Of a stretch of DNA of 64,000 nt, positions 1 to 8,283 are shown one piece after another; within the stretch, counting starts at the first letter, position 1; each line of letters starts with the position of its first letter. The position numbers were made by a program, and so were the translations under genes. Under the pieces are notes generated by a model that saw nothing but the letters and a program-made list of their open reading frames with translations, was not told the DNA's origin and did no database searches. Origin of the DNA: Pseudomonadota bacterium (GTDB lineage Bacteria > Myxococcota_A > Polyangia > Haliangiales > Haliangiaceae); contig JAPLLF010001132.1 in assembly GCA_026387715.1 (NCBI GenBank), forward strand, positions 1 through 64,000, written 5' to 3'.

Positions 1-320
1 CGCAGCTCGAGCATGTCGCGGATCAGCTCCGGGTGATTGCGCCCGGCGAGCGGCAGCAGGTGCTGGACCAGCTCGATGCCCCCGGTCTCCATGAAGTTGA
101 GCACGCGCGTGCCATCGCCCTGGCGGATCCGCACGAGACCGAGGTGCTCGAGCTTCTTGAGCGCCTCCCGCAACGACGCGCGATTGACGTGGAGCCGCTT
201 GGACAGCTCGCGCTCGGGCGGCAGCTTGCTCCCAGGAGGGTACTGCCCGGCGAGGATCAGCGAGCGCAGCTGCTCGGCGACTTCTTCGGCGACGCGCTGC
301 TTCTCGACCGGCTTGAGCAT
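1..320 (-). CDS. GntR-family (FadR-like) transcriptional regulator, C-terminus off the left edge
   Basis: Read from ATG at 320 on the minus strand, the frame is open to the window edge, giving about 106 residues. They form a winged helix-turn-helix of the GntR type: a QLRSLILAGQYPPGSKL start, then PPERELSKRL and NRASLREALKKLE for the recognition helices, then the GLVRIRQGDGTRV wing. The FCD-type effector domain expected downstream is only begun (ELIRDMLEL). FadR-like members sense small carboxylic acids or acyl-CoAs; the ligand here is unknown. A TAGCGA hexamer lies 8 nt before the start. The neighbour at 403 is divergently transcribed, so the 82-bp gap could hold a shared operator. Confidence 0.85.
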   Translation of the reverse strand, partial: MLKPVEKQRVAEEVAEQLRSLILAGQYPPGSKLPPERELSKRLHVNRASLREALKKLEHLGLVRIRQGDGTRVLNFMETGGIELVQHLLPLAGRNHPELIRDMLEL

Positions 321-402
321 CCGCTGAGTCGCTAGGGTACCGCGGTGATCCCCCGCGTTTCCAGGGCTTGAGACGAGGATACCAGCGTGCTACCGGTGAA
401 CG

Positions 403-690
403 GTGGCGTCGCCGTCCTCCGCACGTGTCAGCGTCGTCGACGATGCGGGGCCGCACGAGCTGTTCGAGGTCGTCGAGCTGACCGACGGGTTGCTCCGGGC
501 GCGGCTCGGCTATCGCTTCGAGCTCGGCGAGGAGCTCAAGGTTCGCATCGAGGACGCCGGCGCGGTCGACGCGGTCGACGCGGTCGACGCGGTCGACGCG
601 ATCGCCGTGGTTCGCGGCTACACGCCGGACGGGCTGGTCGAGCTCGTGATCTCCGATCGCGCGCCGACCCGCAGCGTCGTCAGCGGCTAG
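403..690 (+). CDS. Small hypothetical protein, possibly PilZ-like
   Basis: A 95-residue protein begins at GTG 403, six nt after a TACCGG hexamer that is preceded 17 nt upstream by TTGAGA (368-373), which suggests a leaderless start. The segment LFEVVELTDGLLRARLGYRFELGEELKVRIE followed by a beta-rich tail resembles a PilZ-type beta-barrel, but the RxxxR motif needed for cyclic-di-GMP binding is not evident. An in-frame (AVD)4 insertion encoded by a perfect 9-bp tandem repeat sits in the middle of the fold. Function is not assigned; the PilZ suggestion is a weak fold impression. It is convergent with the J-domain gene, with 5 bp between the stop codons. Confidence 0.5.
   Translation: MASPSSARVSVVDDAGPHELFEVVELTDGLLRARLGYRFELGEELKVRIEDAGAVDAVDAVDAVDAIAVVRGYTPDGLVELVISDRAPTRSVVSG
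562..597 (+). repeat. Four perfect tandem copies of GCGGTCGAC
   Basis: Four head-to-tail copies of the 9-mer GCGGTCGAC fill this stretch and a degenerate fifth (GCGATCGCC) follows. The unit is a multiple of three, so copy-number change would lengthen or shorten the encoded Ala-Val-Asp repeat without shifting the frame. Confidence 0.9.
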
Positions 691-695
691 CTCTG

Positions 696-2384
696 CTAAC
701 GGGGCTTCTTCGGCGCGGTCGCCTGGGCGAGGCGCGACTCGATCACGCGGAGCTCGCTGCTCGCCTCGGTGTGACCGGGCGACACGCGCAGGACCTCCTT
801 GAACACGCGCTGAGCTTCCTGATCGCGCCCGAGCATGCGCTCGACGCGCCCCAGGAGGAACCGCGAGGTGGGCGCCTTCGGCGCGAGCTGCACCGCGCGC
901 TCGAGCGCCGCGCGGGTCGCCTGGCTGGCCGCCATCTTGTCCGGCGACGCGCAGAACTGCGCCCACGCGAGCATCCCCTGGTAGTCGGCGGTCTCGGGGT
1001 CGAGCTCGAGGGCGCGCTTGAACTCGCCGATCGCCGCGCCGAGCTGATCGCGTCGCAGCAGCATCTCGCCGCGGCGGTACGCGTCCTCGGCGTCGAGCGC
1101 GCGCATCGCGAGCGCCTCGGCCTTGGCCTGCTCGGCGCGCACGGCATCCTCGCCGCCGCGCGCCAGGATCTGGAGATAGTCGTAGCGCCTGGCGGGGTCG
1201 CCGAGCACGGCGAACGCGGTGTTGACCTGCGCGAACAGGCGGTGCGCGCCGCGGGCGTCGTCCACGATCCCCATCGCGGCGAGCTTGTCCGGGTGCAGCT
1301 GGCGCGCGAGCCCGAAGAACGCCGTCCGGATCTCGTCGGAGGTCGCCTCGTGCGGCACGCCGAGCATCGCGAAGTGATCGGCGCGCCGATCGAGCAGCTG
1401 GACGCGCGCGGCGATCAGCTTTTGGATCTCCTCGATCTGTGCGGGGGGCGTGTTCGTCATCCGGCGGCGCACCGACACGACCTGATCAGAGGAACTTCGC
1501 TTGCGCAACGTGGGCTTGAGCGTGACCGCGTCGTCGTCGATCGCCGACGCCACGGGGGGAGCCGTGGGCGTCGGGGTCGGCGCACGGACGATCGGCACGC
1601 GGGGCTGGGTCGGCGCGTCGGTGTTCGACGGGGGCCTCACCGTCGGGCGCGGCGCGATCGCGCCTCCCCGGGCCACGGCCTCGACGACGCAGGCGTTGAA
1701 GCTCGCGAGCGCGTAGAGCACCGCGCGGACCATGCGTGGCTCGATCCCGGGCAGCTGCTCGAGCGCCACGAGATCGGCCCCGACGAGCAGCTGCGCGAGG
1801 ATCGGGTGATCGGCCTCGGCGAAGCCGAACTGGCCGAGATCCTCGACGGCCTCGGGTCGGAGCTGGAACCACGCGCCGATCTGGCCGAGCTCGACGGCGA
1901 GGCGGCCCTCGGCGAGGTTCTGACGGGCGCCGAGGTAGATCACCGCTCGGGGGTCGAGCTCGCTGCCCGGGACCGTCGGGATCGTGACCTGATCGTCGAT
2001 GACGAACTCGCCGCGCTCGATGGCGAACGACCGCGCCGCCCGCTGGGCGACGGTCCGCCGGCGCAGGCGCAGCGCCTGGTCGGGGCCGAGCCGGGCGCGC
2101 TCGACGATGACGTCGATCTCGTCCCGCGTCGGGGCCGCCGTGATCTCGCGGCCGATCTCGGCCACCTGCGACGACGAGATCAGGTTGCTGGTCAGCGCGA
2201 TGCGCACCGCGGCGTCGCTCGCGAGCGGCGACTGGGCCCCGACGACCGCGCCACCATGAAACGCGACCCGGTAGGACTTCCCGTCGGCGACGAGCGTCAG
2301 CTGGGCCGTGATCCCGCGCAGGGCGAGCGCCCCGAACGTCCGCCCCCAAGGGCGGTCCTCGACCTTACCTCGGGCGAGCTCCAC
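696..2384 (-). CDS. DUF4388 (PATAN-like)-J domain-TPR protein
   Basis: This 562-residue protein starts at GTG 2384, directly abutting the stop of the upstream 34-residue ORF. Residues about 10-200 look like the DUF4388/PATAN region common in myxobacterial signalling proteins. A Pro/Thr-rich linker follows. A J domain is centred on LARQLHPDK with the HPD triad near residues 366-368, which should stimulate an Hsp70 partner. The last 150 residues are TPR-like helices (GEMLLRRDQLGAAIGEFKRAL; the unit recurs at RVFKEVLRVSPGH). No membrane segment or signal peptide is visible, so a cytoplasmic co-chaperone or scaffold is likely. A candidate partner is the unusual Hsp70 at 34123, but that pairing is only inference. 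Confidence 0.8.
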   Translation of the reverse strand: MELARGKVEDRPWGRTFGALALRGITAQLTLVADGKSYRVAFHGGAVVGAQSPLASDAAVRIALTSNLISSSQVAEIGREITAAPTRDEIDVIVERARLGPDQALRLRRRTVAQRAARSFAIERGEFVIDDQVTIPTVPGSELDPRAVIYLGARQNLAEGRLAVELGQIGAWFQLRPEAVEDLGQFGFAEADHPILAQLLVGADLVALEQLPGIEPRMVRAVLYALASFNACVVEAVARGGAIAPRPTVRPPSNTDAPTQPRVPIVRAPTPTPTAPPVASAIDDDAVTLKPTLRKRSSSDQVVSVRRRMTNTPPAQIEEIQKLIAARVQLLDRRADHFAMLGVPHEATSDEIRTAFFGLARQLHPDKLAAMGIVDDARGAHRLFAQVNTAFAVLGDPARRYDYLQILARGGEDAVRAEQAKAEALAMRALDAEDAYRRGEMLLRRDQLGAAIGEFKRALELDPETADYQGMLAWAQFCASPDKMAASQATRAALERAVQLAPKAPTSRFLLGRVERMLGRDQEAQRVFKEVLRVSPGHTEASSELRVIESRLAQATAPKKPR

Positions 2385-2489
2385 CTACCGCCGCCAGATC
2401 CGGCCGACCACGTAGGCCACGGCGGCCACGGTCACGACCACCACCACGACCCCGATCGTGGTCGCGTTGCCCTCGGCATAACCCCACAT
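2385..2489 (-). CDS. Putative 34-residue single-span membrane peptide
   Basis: An ATG at 2489 opens a short ORF of 34 codons that ends in TAG exactly one codon before the GTG of the J-domain gene. The peptide has a short polar N-terminus (MWGYAEGNATT), about 18 hydrophobic residues rich in Val and Ala, and a basic end (GRIWRR), as expected for a one-pass membrane peptide with the positive end inside. No good ribosome-binding site is visible, and coding status rests on composition and the perfect abutment. It could help couple translation of, or membrane-tether, the downstream protein. Confidence 0.5.
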   Translation of the reverse strand: MWGYAEGNATTIGVVVVVVTVAAVAYVVGRIWRR

Positions 2490-2554
2490 GTGTGCGGGGA
2501 AAGGATCGGCTGTTTCGACACGCTCCGTCAACCGTGTACAATCCACGCAGCGCC

Positions 2555-3346
2555 ATGAGCACGTCGTTTCCGCTCGATACGATGCGGGTCCGGTTCGCCG
2601 GCGCCACAGATATTGGTCGCAAGCGCGATCACAACGAAGATTCGATCGCGATCCCCGAGGTGGAGCGCCTCGCGATCGTCGCCGACGGGATGGGTGGACA
2701 TGCCTCCGGCGAGGTCGCCAGCCGGCTCGCCGTCGAGCTGATCAACGACCACTTCACGGAGACCGCGAAGCAGCAGACGCTGACCTGGCCGTACAAGGTC
2801 GACCGCGATCTGCGCACCCACACCAACCGCATGATCACCGGGATCATGCTGGCGAACCTCGAGATCTGGGAGCGCTCGCAACGCGAGGCCCGGTTCAAGG
2901 GCATGGGCACCACGTGCGTCGGCATGTACTGCCTCGACGACGCGATCATCATCGGCCACGTCGGCGACAGCCGCTGCTACCGCTCGCGCGGCGCGGAGAT
3001 CACGCAGCTCACCGAAGATCACTCGCTGATCAACGACTACATCCGCATGAAGCGGGTCACGCCCGAGGAAGCGGAGAACTGGCCGCACAAGAACGTGATC
3101 GTGCGCGCGCTCGGCATGAAGGAGAGCGTGCAGGTCGACATCATCAGCGAGAAGCCGCACATGGGGGATGTCTACCTGCTGTGCTCCGACGGGCTCACCG
3201 GCATGGTGAAGGACGACCAGATCCAGCACATCATCGCGTCGGAGCGCGATCTCGATCGGATGATCGAGCGGCTGATCACCGCGGCGAACGAGGAGGGCGG
3301 CGTCGACAACATCTCGGCCGTCGTCGCCCGGATCGAGCCGTCGTGA
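2555..3346 (+). CDS. PP2C-family serine/threonine protein phosphatase
   Basis: The 263-residue protein carries the PP2C metal-binding and catalytic motifs in order: RKRDHNEDS, IVADGMGGHASGE, GHVGDSRCYR, LLCSDGLTGMV and a terminal DNISAVV. It should remove phosphate from Ser/Thr on proteins, probably opposing Hanks-type kinases that are abundant in myxobacteria; no kinase lies in this window. ATG 2555 is preferred over the longer upstream frame because a TACAAT hexamer at 2537-2542 would put transcription start about 6 nt before it, and homologous sequence begins only after it. The stop overlaps the GTG of the next lipoprotein gene (GTGA), so the two are probably translated together. Confidence 0.93.
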   Translation: MSTSFPLDTMRVRFAGATDIGRKRDHNEDSIAIPEVERLAIVADGMGGHASGEVASRLAVELINDHFTETAKQQTLTWPYKVDRDLRTHTNRMITGIMLANLEIWERSQREARFKGMGTTCVGMYCLDDAIIIGHVGDSRCYRSRGAEITQLTEDHSLINDYIRMKRVTPEEAENWPHKNVIVRALGMKESVQVDIISEKPHMGDVYLLCSDGLTGMVKDDQIQHIIASERDLDRMIERLITAANEEGGVDNISAVVARIEPS

Positions 3347-3717
3347 TCAGGATCCGGGCCGTCGCCCTCGTCCTGCTGCTCGGTGGCGGCTGCAAGAAGG
3401 CCGAGGACAAGCCGTGGCTGCCCGACCCGACGGCGCCCGTGCCGATGACGGAGACCGAGGCGAAGCGCGGCCAGGACGCGTGCGCGCAGTACGTCGAGAA
3501 GATCTGCGGGTGCGCCACGGCCCACGCGGAGCGCAAGGACGTCGGCGAGGCGTGCAAGCTCGCGAAGGGCTACCCCGAGGGCCTCGAGGCCGCGCTCAAC
3601 ATCGCGCGCGACCGCGAGTCGGTGAAGCGCGACGTCGCGCAGTCGCAGGACGTCGCGCGCAAGACGATCAAGAAGTGCATCGAAGAAGTGGCGCGACTGC
3701 CCCTGCTCGGCTGCTGA
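3343..3717 (+). CDS. Small Cys-rich lipoprotein
   Basis: GTG 3343 overlaps the PP2C stop by four nucleotides. The 124-residue product begins with a short hydrophobic segment (IRAVALVLLLGGGC) ending in a lipobox, so it should be lipidated on Cys17. The mature part has further cysteines (DACAQYVEKICGCATA, EACKLAK, KKCIEE, terminal Cys), typical of small periplasmic myxobacterial lipoproteins with disulfides. No enzymatic motif is recognised. Co-transcription with the phosphatase is likely from the overlap, but a functional link is not shown. Confidence 0.8.
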   Translation: MIRIRAVALVLLLGGGCKKAEDKPWLPDPTAPVPMTETEAKRGQDACAQYVEKICGCATAHAERKDVGEACKLAKGYPEGLEAALNIARDRESVKRDVAQSQDVARKTIKKCIEEVARLPLLGC

Positions 3718-3718
3718 G

Positions 3719-4645
3719 CTAACGGGCGATCGTCCCGTCGGACCACTGCACCGCGTGGGCGAGCGCAGCCGTGACGTGGGCCCCCTCACCGACGACGGCG
3801 TTCGGGCCCACCACGACGTGCGCGTCGATCCGGGCGCCCGCGGCGACGTGCAGGGGCGAAACGAGCGTGGCGGTCGGGTGGATCCGCGCGGTCGGATCGA
3901 CGCCGCCGAGGCGACCGGGGGGATGCCGGAGCGTGGTCCCGCCCAGCAGCGCGACGTTCGACGCGAGGTAGCGCTCGGGTGTGGAGTGCTCGGCGAAGTA
4001 GCCGTCCGCGTGCTCGTAGGCCGCGAGGTGCCCGCCCGCGTGGATCCACCCGAGGTAGCCCTGGCGGATCATGCATGCCTCGCCGTCGGGGAGCCGGGCG
4101 ACGACCGACGGGCGGGTGACGTGGACGCCGCAGAACATGTGGTGGCCGTCGCCGAGCACGTTCTTGACGCGGCCGTCCTGGACGTCGACCGCACCCCACG
4201 CGGTGGCGTCGGAAACTCGCCGCACGACGAACATGCCGAGCAGCGCGGGATCGGCCGCGAGCGTTCGCCGATGGGCGGCGACCAGCGCGGAGACGTCGAG
4301 ATCGAAGATCAGCTTGCCGTTGAGCGACAGGAATGGCTCGTCGGTGCCGTCGGGATCGAGCAGGTGCAGCGCGTGCTTGAGGCCGCCGCCGGTGCCGAGG
4401 ATGACGTCCTCGTGGATGTACTGGATCCGCGCCCCGTACCGGCGGCCGTCGCCGAGCTCCCGCATGATCACGTCGCCGCGGTGGTGCGTGTTGATCACGA
4501 GGTCGCGGACGCCGTGCGCGACGAGGTTGGAGATCCCGTAGGCGAGGATGGGATGGCCGCACACCGGCAACATCGGCTTGGGTCGATCGACTCCGAGGGT
4601 GCCGAGCCGCGTTCCGAGGCCGGCGCACAGAAGCATCGCGCGCAT
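3719..4645 (-). CDS. Sugar-phosphate nucleotidyltransferase (mannose-1-phosphate guanylyltransferase-like)
   Basis: From ATG 4645 this 308-residue protein opens with the nucleotidyltransferase signature (LLCAGLGTRLGTLGVDRPKPM) at residues 4-24, where GxGTRL binds the nucleotide and PKPM the sugar phosphate. The core runs to about residue 230 and a left-handed hexapeptide-type tail (DPTARIHPTATLVSP, AAGARIDAHVVVGPNAVVG) follows. The family activates sugars as NDP-sugars for glycan or exopolysaccharide synthesis; the exact sugar and nucleotide cannot be read from sequence. It shares a 28-bp divergent gap with the GNAT gene. Confidence 0.85.
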   Translation of the reverse strand: MRAMLLCAGLGTRLGTLGVDRPKPMLPVCGHPILAYGISNLVAHGVRDLVINTHHRGDVIMRELGDGRRYGARIQYIHEDVILGTGGGLKHALHLLDPDGTDEPFLSLNGKLIFDLDVSALVAAHRRTLAADPALLGMFVVRRVSDATAWGAVDVQDGRVKNVLGDGHHMFCGVHVTRPSVVARLPDGEACMIRQGYLGWIHAGGHLAAYEHADGYFAEHSTPERYLASNVALLGGTTLRHPPGRLGGVDPTARIHPTATLVSPLHVAAGARIDAHVVVGPNAVVGEGAHVTAALAHAVQWSDGTIAR

Positions 4646-4673
4646 GGTCGGGACGGTGACACACTCGCGACGC

Positions 4674-5558
4674 GTGCACGTCACCCCGCTCGATCAAATG
4701 CACCTGGCCGAGGCGACGCGCGTGCTCGAGCGCAGCTGCCCGTTCGATCGCGCCGCGGTCGTCGCCGACGAGAAGCTGTTCGGGCCGGCGCCGGCCGCGC
4801 TGCCGCACGCGTTCGGCGCGTGGGACCTGGGCGTGCTGGTCGGCGTGGCCGCGGTCGCGGGCAACCGGATCCGCGTGCTGGCCGTCGACCCCGCCGCCCG
4901 TCGCCGCGGCCACGGCTCGGCGCTGCTCGCGGCGTGCGCGGCGCAGGCGCACGCCGCGGGCCACGCGACCCTGCGCACCCTCGACCAGCCCGGCAACTAC
5001 CTCGCGCCGGGCGTGGACGTGCGCAACGTCGACACGATCGCCTGGCTCGCCCGCCGCGGGTTCGTCCGACATCCGGACGATCGAACCAACGTGTTGATCG
5101 ACGTGCGCGGCAACCCGCGGGTCACCGCCGCGCGGGCCGCCGCGCTCGCGGCCACGCTCCACGCGCGGGGCTACGAGGTCCGGCGCGCGCGGCCCAACGA
5201 GCTCGCGCTGGCCGACGCCGTCGCGACCGAGTTCGGCGGCGCGTGGCCGTTCGAGCTCGCGCGCGCGCTCGCGTTCGGACCTCCGGGCGTGCACGTCGCG
5301 ACCCGCGACGGGAGCTACTGCGCGTTCGCCGCCCACGACGGCAACAACCGCGGGCTCGGCTGGTTCGGGCCGACCGGGACGTGGCCGGCCCACCGCGGCC
5401 AGGGGCTCGGTGAGGCGGTCCTGCTCGCGTGCCTCGTCGACGTCGCGGCGCACCACGATCGCTGTGAAGTCGCATGGATCGGCCCGCGACCGTTCTACGA
5501 CAAGGTCGCGGGCGTCGCCGAGGACCGCCACTTCGCGCTCCTCGTGAAGAAGCTGTGA
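4674..5558 (+). CDS. Tandem GNAT acetyltransferase
   Basis: The GTG at 4674 gives 294 residues with two GNAT-like halves. The N-terminal half has the acetyl-CoA loop as VDPAARRRGHGSALLAAC; the C-terminal half has a second one as AHRGQGLGEAVLLACL. Two-lobed GNATs often keep only one active lobe. The substrate cannot be deduced. The long open extension upstream of 4674 overlaps the divergent nucleotidyltransferase gene and lacks GNAT-like sequence, so it was not used. Confidence 0.85.
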   Translation: MHVTPLDQMHLAEATRVLERSCPFDRAAVVADEKLFGPAPAALPHAFGAWDLGVLVGVAAVAGNRIRVLAVDPAARRRGHGSALLAACAAQAHAAGHATLRTLDQPGNYLAPGVDVRNVDTIAWLARRGFVRHPDDRTNVLIDVRGNPRVTAARAAALAATLHARGYEVRRARPNELALADAVATEFGGAWPFELARALAFGPPGVHVATRDGSYCAFAAHDGNNRGLGWFGPTGTWPAHRGQGLGEAVLLACLVDVAAHHDRCEVAWIGPRPFYDKVAGVAEDRHFALLVKKL

Positions 5559-5661
5559 ACGAGGCGCACAGCGGCAGCGTGGACGAACGCTCACGGATCC
5601 GCGAAACGCCCACCCGCTGACGGGGATCCGGCGCGGCACGTCGCTTGCTCCTCGACTCTCC

Positions 5662-6066
5662 ATGCGCCTCTTCACCTCGCTCGCCCTCGTTGCCACCCTG
5701 GCCTCGGCCGCGCTCACCGGTTGCGTCGTCGTCGACGGAACCGACGCCAATCTCAACGTCACGAACTCGTCGGACTTCACGATCGAGGAGATCTACGTGA
5801 CCGACGTCGGCAGCACGACGTGGGGCCCGAACCTGCTGTCCGCCGCGCTGCTCCCCGGGGACGCGCTGACGATCAACGTCGACTGCGGGACGTACGACGC
5901 GCTGCTCGTCGACGAGGCCAACGTCCAGTGCGAGGTCCACCACCTCGACCTCTGCTACAGCACCGCGGACTGGGACATCCGCAACACGACCTGCGCGGTG
6001 TTCGGCGCCCGGATGGCCGAGCGGCAGCGCGCCGCGACCACGCTCGGCGACCAGGCAAAGCGCTAG
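5662..6066 (+). CDS. Small secreted lipoprotein
   Basis: A 134-residue product with a clear lipoprotein signal: MRLFTSLALVATLASAALTGC, cleaved before Cys21. The mature protein is short and beta-rich (NLNVTNSSDFTIEEIYVTDV), resembling small Ig-like or DUF-type periplasmic lipoproteins; a catalytic function is not apparent. The 103-bp stretch upstream contains no TA dinucleotide in the usual promoter position, so it may be read through from the GNAT gene. It is convergent with the SDR gene, with 4 bp between stops. Confidence 0.75.
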   Translation: MRLFTSLALVATLASAALTGCVVVDGTDANLNVTNSSDFTIEEIYVTDVGSTTWGPNLLSAALLPGDALTINVDCGTYDALLVDEANVQCEVHHLDLCYSTADWDIRNTTCAVFGARMAERQRAATTLGDQAKR

Positions 6067-6070
6067 GTAG

Positions 6071-6853
6071 CTAGCTGCGGGGGTCGGGACCCAGCGACAA
6101 CGCGAGCCAGCGCGACAGGTTCGGCGCGGTGAAGCCCAGCTCGTACGCGCGCGGGTACACGACGCGCGGCTCGTGCTGGTCGATCGCGCGGACGATCCTC
6201 GTCGCCAGCGCGCCGGGCGCGCCGGTCGGCGCGTACTTGCCGAGCGCGCCGCCGCCGCCGTACGCGTCGCGCATGCCCTGCTCGACCGGCGAGGTCACGG
6301 GCCCGGGATACACGGTGACGACGCGGATGCCGTGCGGAGCGAGCTCGGCGTGCGCGATCTCCGACGCCATCGCGAGCCCGGCCTTCGACGCGCCGTAGTA
6401 GGCGCAGCCCTTGAGTGGCACCTTGCCCGCCATGCTCGAGATGTTCACGATCAGGCCGGGCGCCCCGCGCTCGACGAGCTGCTGGGCGACGAGCGGCTGC
6501 AGGCGCAGCGGGGCGAGCAGGTCGATCGCGATCAGGTCGCGCGCGGCGGCCCACTGCCACGTCGGCAACGACTGGACGGCGATGATGCCCGCGCAGTTCA
6601 CCAGGCCGTCGAGCGGCGCGACCGCCGAGATCGCGTCGACGACCGCCGGCAGGGCGTCGACGTCGCACAGATCCACGGCGTGCGTGGTCGCGCGCGCGCC
6701 GAGCTCGTCGGCGAGCGTCGCCATCGACCCCGGCGCACGATCGAGGAGCGCTAGCCGCGCCGCCGGCCAGCGCGCCGCCATCGCGCGTGCTAGCGCGCCA
6801 CCGATCGCCCCGCCCGCGCCCGTGACGAGCACGTGGGTGAGGGCCAGACTCAC
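6071..6853 (-). CDS. Short-chain dehydrogenase/reductase
   Basis: This 260-residue SDR starts at GTG 6853, overlapping the tlyA stop by 4 nt. It has the Rossmann TGAGGAIGGAL loop at the N-terminus, NCAG, the catalytic Ser in NISSMAG, and YYGASK with the Tyr-x3-Lys pair. Such enzymes reduce or oxidise carbonyl/hydroxyl groups with NAD(P)H; substrate is unknown. Coupling to an rRNA methyltransferase gene is probably organisational rather than functional. Confidence 0.9.
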   Translation of the reverse strand: MSLALTHVLVTGAGGAIGGALARAMAARWPAARLALLDRAPGSMATLADELGARATTHAVDLCDVDALPAVVDAISAVAPLDGLVNCAGIIAVQSLPTWQWAAARDLIAIDLLAPLRLQPLVAQQLVERGAPGLIVNISSMAGKVPLKGCAYYGASKAGLAMASEIAHAELAPHGIRVVTVYPGPVTSPVEQGMRDAYGGGGALGKYAPTGAPGALATRIVRAIDQHEPRVVYPRAYELGFTAPNLSRWLALSLGPDPRS

Positions 6854-7608
6854 GTCGGGGCTCCCGCGGTGCGGAGCAGGAGCAGGTACTCGACGTTGCC
6901 CGCCGGCCCGGTGATCGGCGACTCGACGTCCTCGCCGTCGACGAAGCCGTGCGCGCGCGCCCACGTCCGGATCTTGTCGACGGTGGCGCGCCGCACCTCG
7001 GGGTCGCGCACCACGCCGCCTCGGCTGACCTGGTCGCGGCCCGCCTCGAACTGCGGCTTGACCAGCGCGATGATGGGCTTGCCCGGGGGCGCGCGCAGCA
7101 GCTCGGCGACGCGCGGCAGGATCAGGGTCAGCGAGATGAACGACACGTCGATCACCGCGAGGTCGCACGGCTCGGGCACGAGCTCGAGCGCCATCGCGCG
7201 CGCGTTCTGCCGCTCGAGCACCACGACGCGCGGGTCCTGGCGCAACGACCACGCGAGCTGCCCGTAGCCGACGTCGATCGCGTAGACCCGCGCCGCGTCG
7301 CGCTTGAGCAGCACGTCGGTGAAGCCGCCGGTCGACGCGCCGACGTCGAGGCAGGTGAGCCCGCGCGGATCGATCCCGAACACGTCGAGGCCCTTCACGA
7401 GCTTGAGCGCGCCGCGCGACACGTAGGGGTGATCCTCCGCGGCGAGCACGATCTCCGTGGAGGCTTCGACCAGGAGGCCCGGCTTGGTCGCCGGCCGGCC
7501 GTCGACGCTGACCACCCCGCTCATCACGAGCGCCGCGGCGCGCTCCCGGCTCGCAGCCAGCCCGCGATCGACGAGCACCTTGTCGAGCCGGTCTTTGTCC
7601 TTGGCCAT
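6850..7608 (-). CDS. tlyA: TlyA-family rRNA 2'-O-methyltransferase
   Basis: The 252-residue protein has an N-terminal S4 RNA-binding domain (RLDKVLVDRGLAASRERAAALV) and an FtsJ-like Rossmann methyltransferase domain with the SAM motif LDVGASTGGFTDVLL, then VIDVSFISL and KPQFEAGR. TlyA proteins methylate the 2'-OH of cytidines in 23S (and in some species 16S) rRNA, which also sensitises ribosomes to capreomycin. Length and motifs match the family. ATG 7608 faces the TetR gene across a 54-bp gap; a TACACG hexamer lies 8 nt before the start. Confidence 0.93.
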   Translation of the reverse strand: MAKDKDRLDKVLVDRGLAASRERAAALVMSGVVSVDGRPATKPGLLVEASTEIVLAAEDHPYVSRGALKLVKGLDVFGIDPRGLTCLDVGASTGGFTDVLLKRDAARVYAIDVGYGQLAWSLRQDPRVVVLERQNARAMALELVPEPCDLAVIDVSFISLTLILPRVAELLRAPPGKPIIALVKPQFEAGRDQVSRGGVVRDPEVRRATVDKIRTWARAHGFVDGEDVESPITGPAGNVEYLLLLRTAGAPT

Positions 7609-7628
7609 GGGGGCCTCGTGTACCACGC

Positions 7629-7656
7629 TTGACAATTCGCACGACCGTTCTATTCT
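7629..7656 (+). promoter_or_regulatory. TetR promoter with embedded operator
   Basis: TTGACA at 7629-7634 and TATTCT at 7651-7656 are separated by 16 bp. The 16-bp site 7637-7652 matches 14 of 16 positions of a palindrome TAGAACGACCGTTCTA that I derive from this site and the related one at 8307. The −10 ends 6 nt before the GTG of the regulator, so the mRNA would be leaderless and repressor bound here would block RNA polymerase. Confidence 0.75.
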
Positions 7657-7662
7657 TACTTC

Positions 7663-8259
7663 GTGGCGAAGGGTGAAGCGACCCGGCAGGTGATCCTCGA
7701 GCACGCGTTCGAGATCGCGAACGTCGTCGGGGTGTCCGGGCTGTCGATCGGCCGGCTCGCGGAGGCGACCGGGTTGTCCAAGAGCGGCCTGTTCGCGCAC
7801 TTCGGCTCGAAGGAGGCCCTCGAGGTCGCCGTGGTCGAGGAGGCCAGCCGGCTGTTCGTCCAGGACGTCCTGATGCCCGCGCTGCGCGAGCCGCGCGGCG
7901 AGCCACGGGTGCGCGCGATGTTCGCGCGCTGGACCCGCTGGGGTCTCCGCCCAGGTGGCTGCTTCTTCGTCGGCGCGAGCGCCGAGCTCGACGACCGTCC
8001 GGGGCCGCCACGCGACGCGCTCGTCCAGGCGATCCGTGACTGGATCGACGCGCTCGCGACCGCCGCGCGGATCGCGGTCACCGAGGGTCACTTCCACCGC
8101 GACCTCGACCCGGACCAGTTCGCGTTCGAGCTCTACGGCCTGATGGTCGGCGGCCACACCTTCGATCGCTTCCTCGGCGAGGCCTCCACGGAGGCGCGCA
8201 TGCAGCGCGCCTTCGAGCGGCTGCTCGGCGCCGCCCGTTCCGCTCCTTTTCCTCGCTGA
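7663..8259 (+). CDS. TetR/AcrR-family repressor
   Basis: This 198-residue regulator has a TetR N-terminal HTH (ILEHAFEIANVVGVSGLSIGRLAEATGLSKSGLFAHFGSKE, residues about 10-50) and an all-helical ligand domain. A near-palindrome inside its own promoter and a second copy close to the next gene indicate autoregulation and control of the adjacent alpha/beta-hydrolase. The inducer is unknown; the neighbour suggests an ester or acyl compound. GTG 7663 fits the promoter spacing for a leaderless transcript. Confidence 0.93.
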   Translation: MAKGEATRQVILEHAFEIANVVGVSGLSIGRLAEATGLSKSGLFAHFGSKEALEVAVVEEASRLFVQDVLMPALREPRGEPRVRAMFARWTRWGLRPGGCFFVGASAELDDRPGPPRDALVQAIRDWIDALATAARIAVTEGHFHRDLDPDQFAFELYGLMVGGHTFDRFLGEASTEARMQRAFERLLGAARSAPFPR

Positions 8260-8283
8260 TCGACCCACCCGCTGGAGATCATC

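Noticed and set aside
387-2558. A 723-codon open frame on the plus strand across the J-domain gene
   Set aside because: It is antisense to a gene with recognisable domains and is Arg/Gly/Ala-rich, as expected of shadow frames in G+C-rich DNA. The same applies to other long antisense frames such as 14079-15323 and 15368-17368.
4548-4673. Longer N-terminus of the GNAT protein
   Set aside because: The segment overlaps the divergent nucleotidyltransferase start and has no acetyltransferase similarity.
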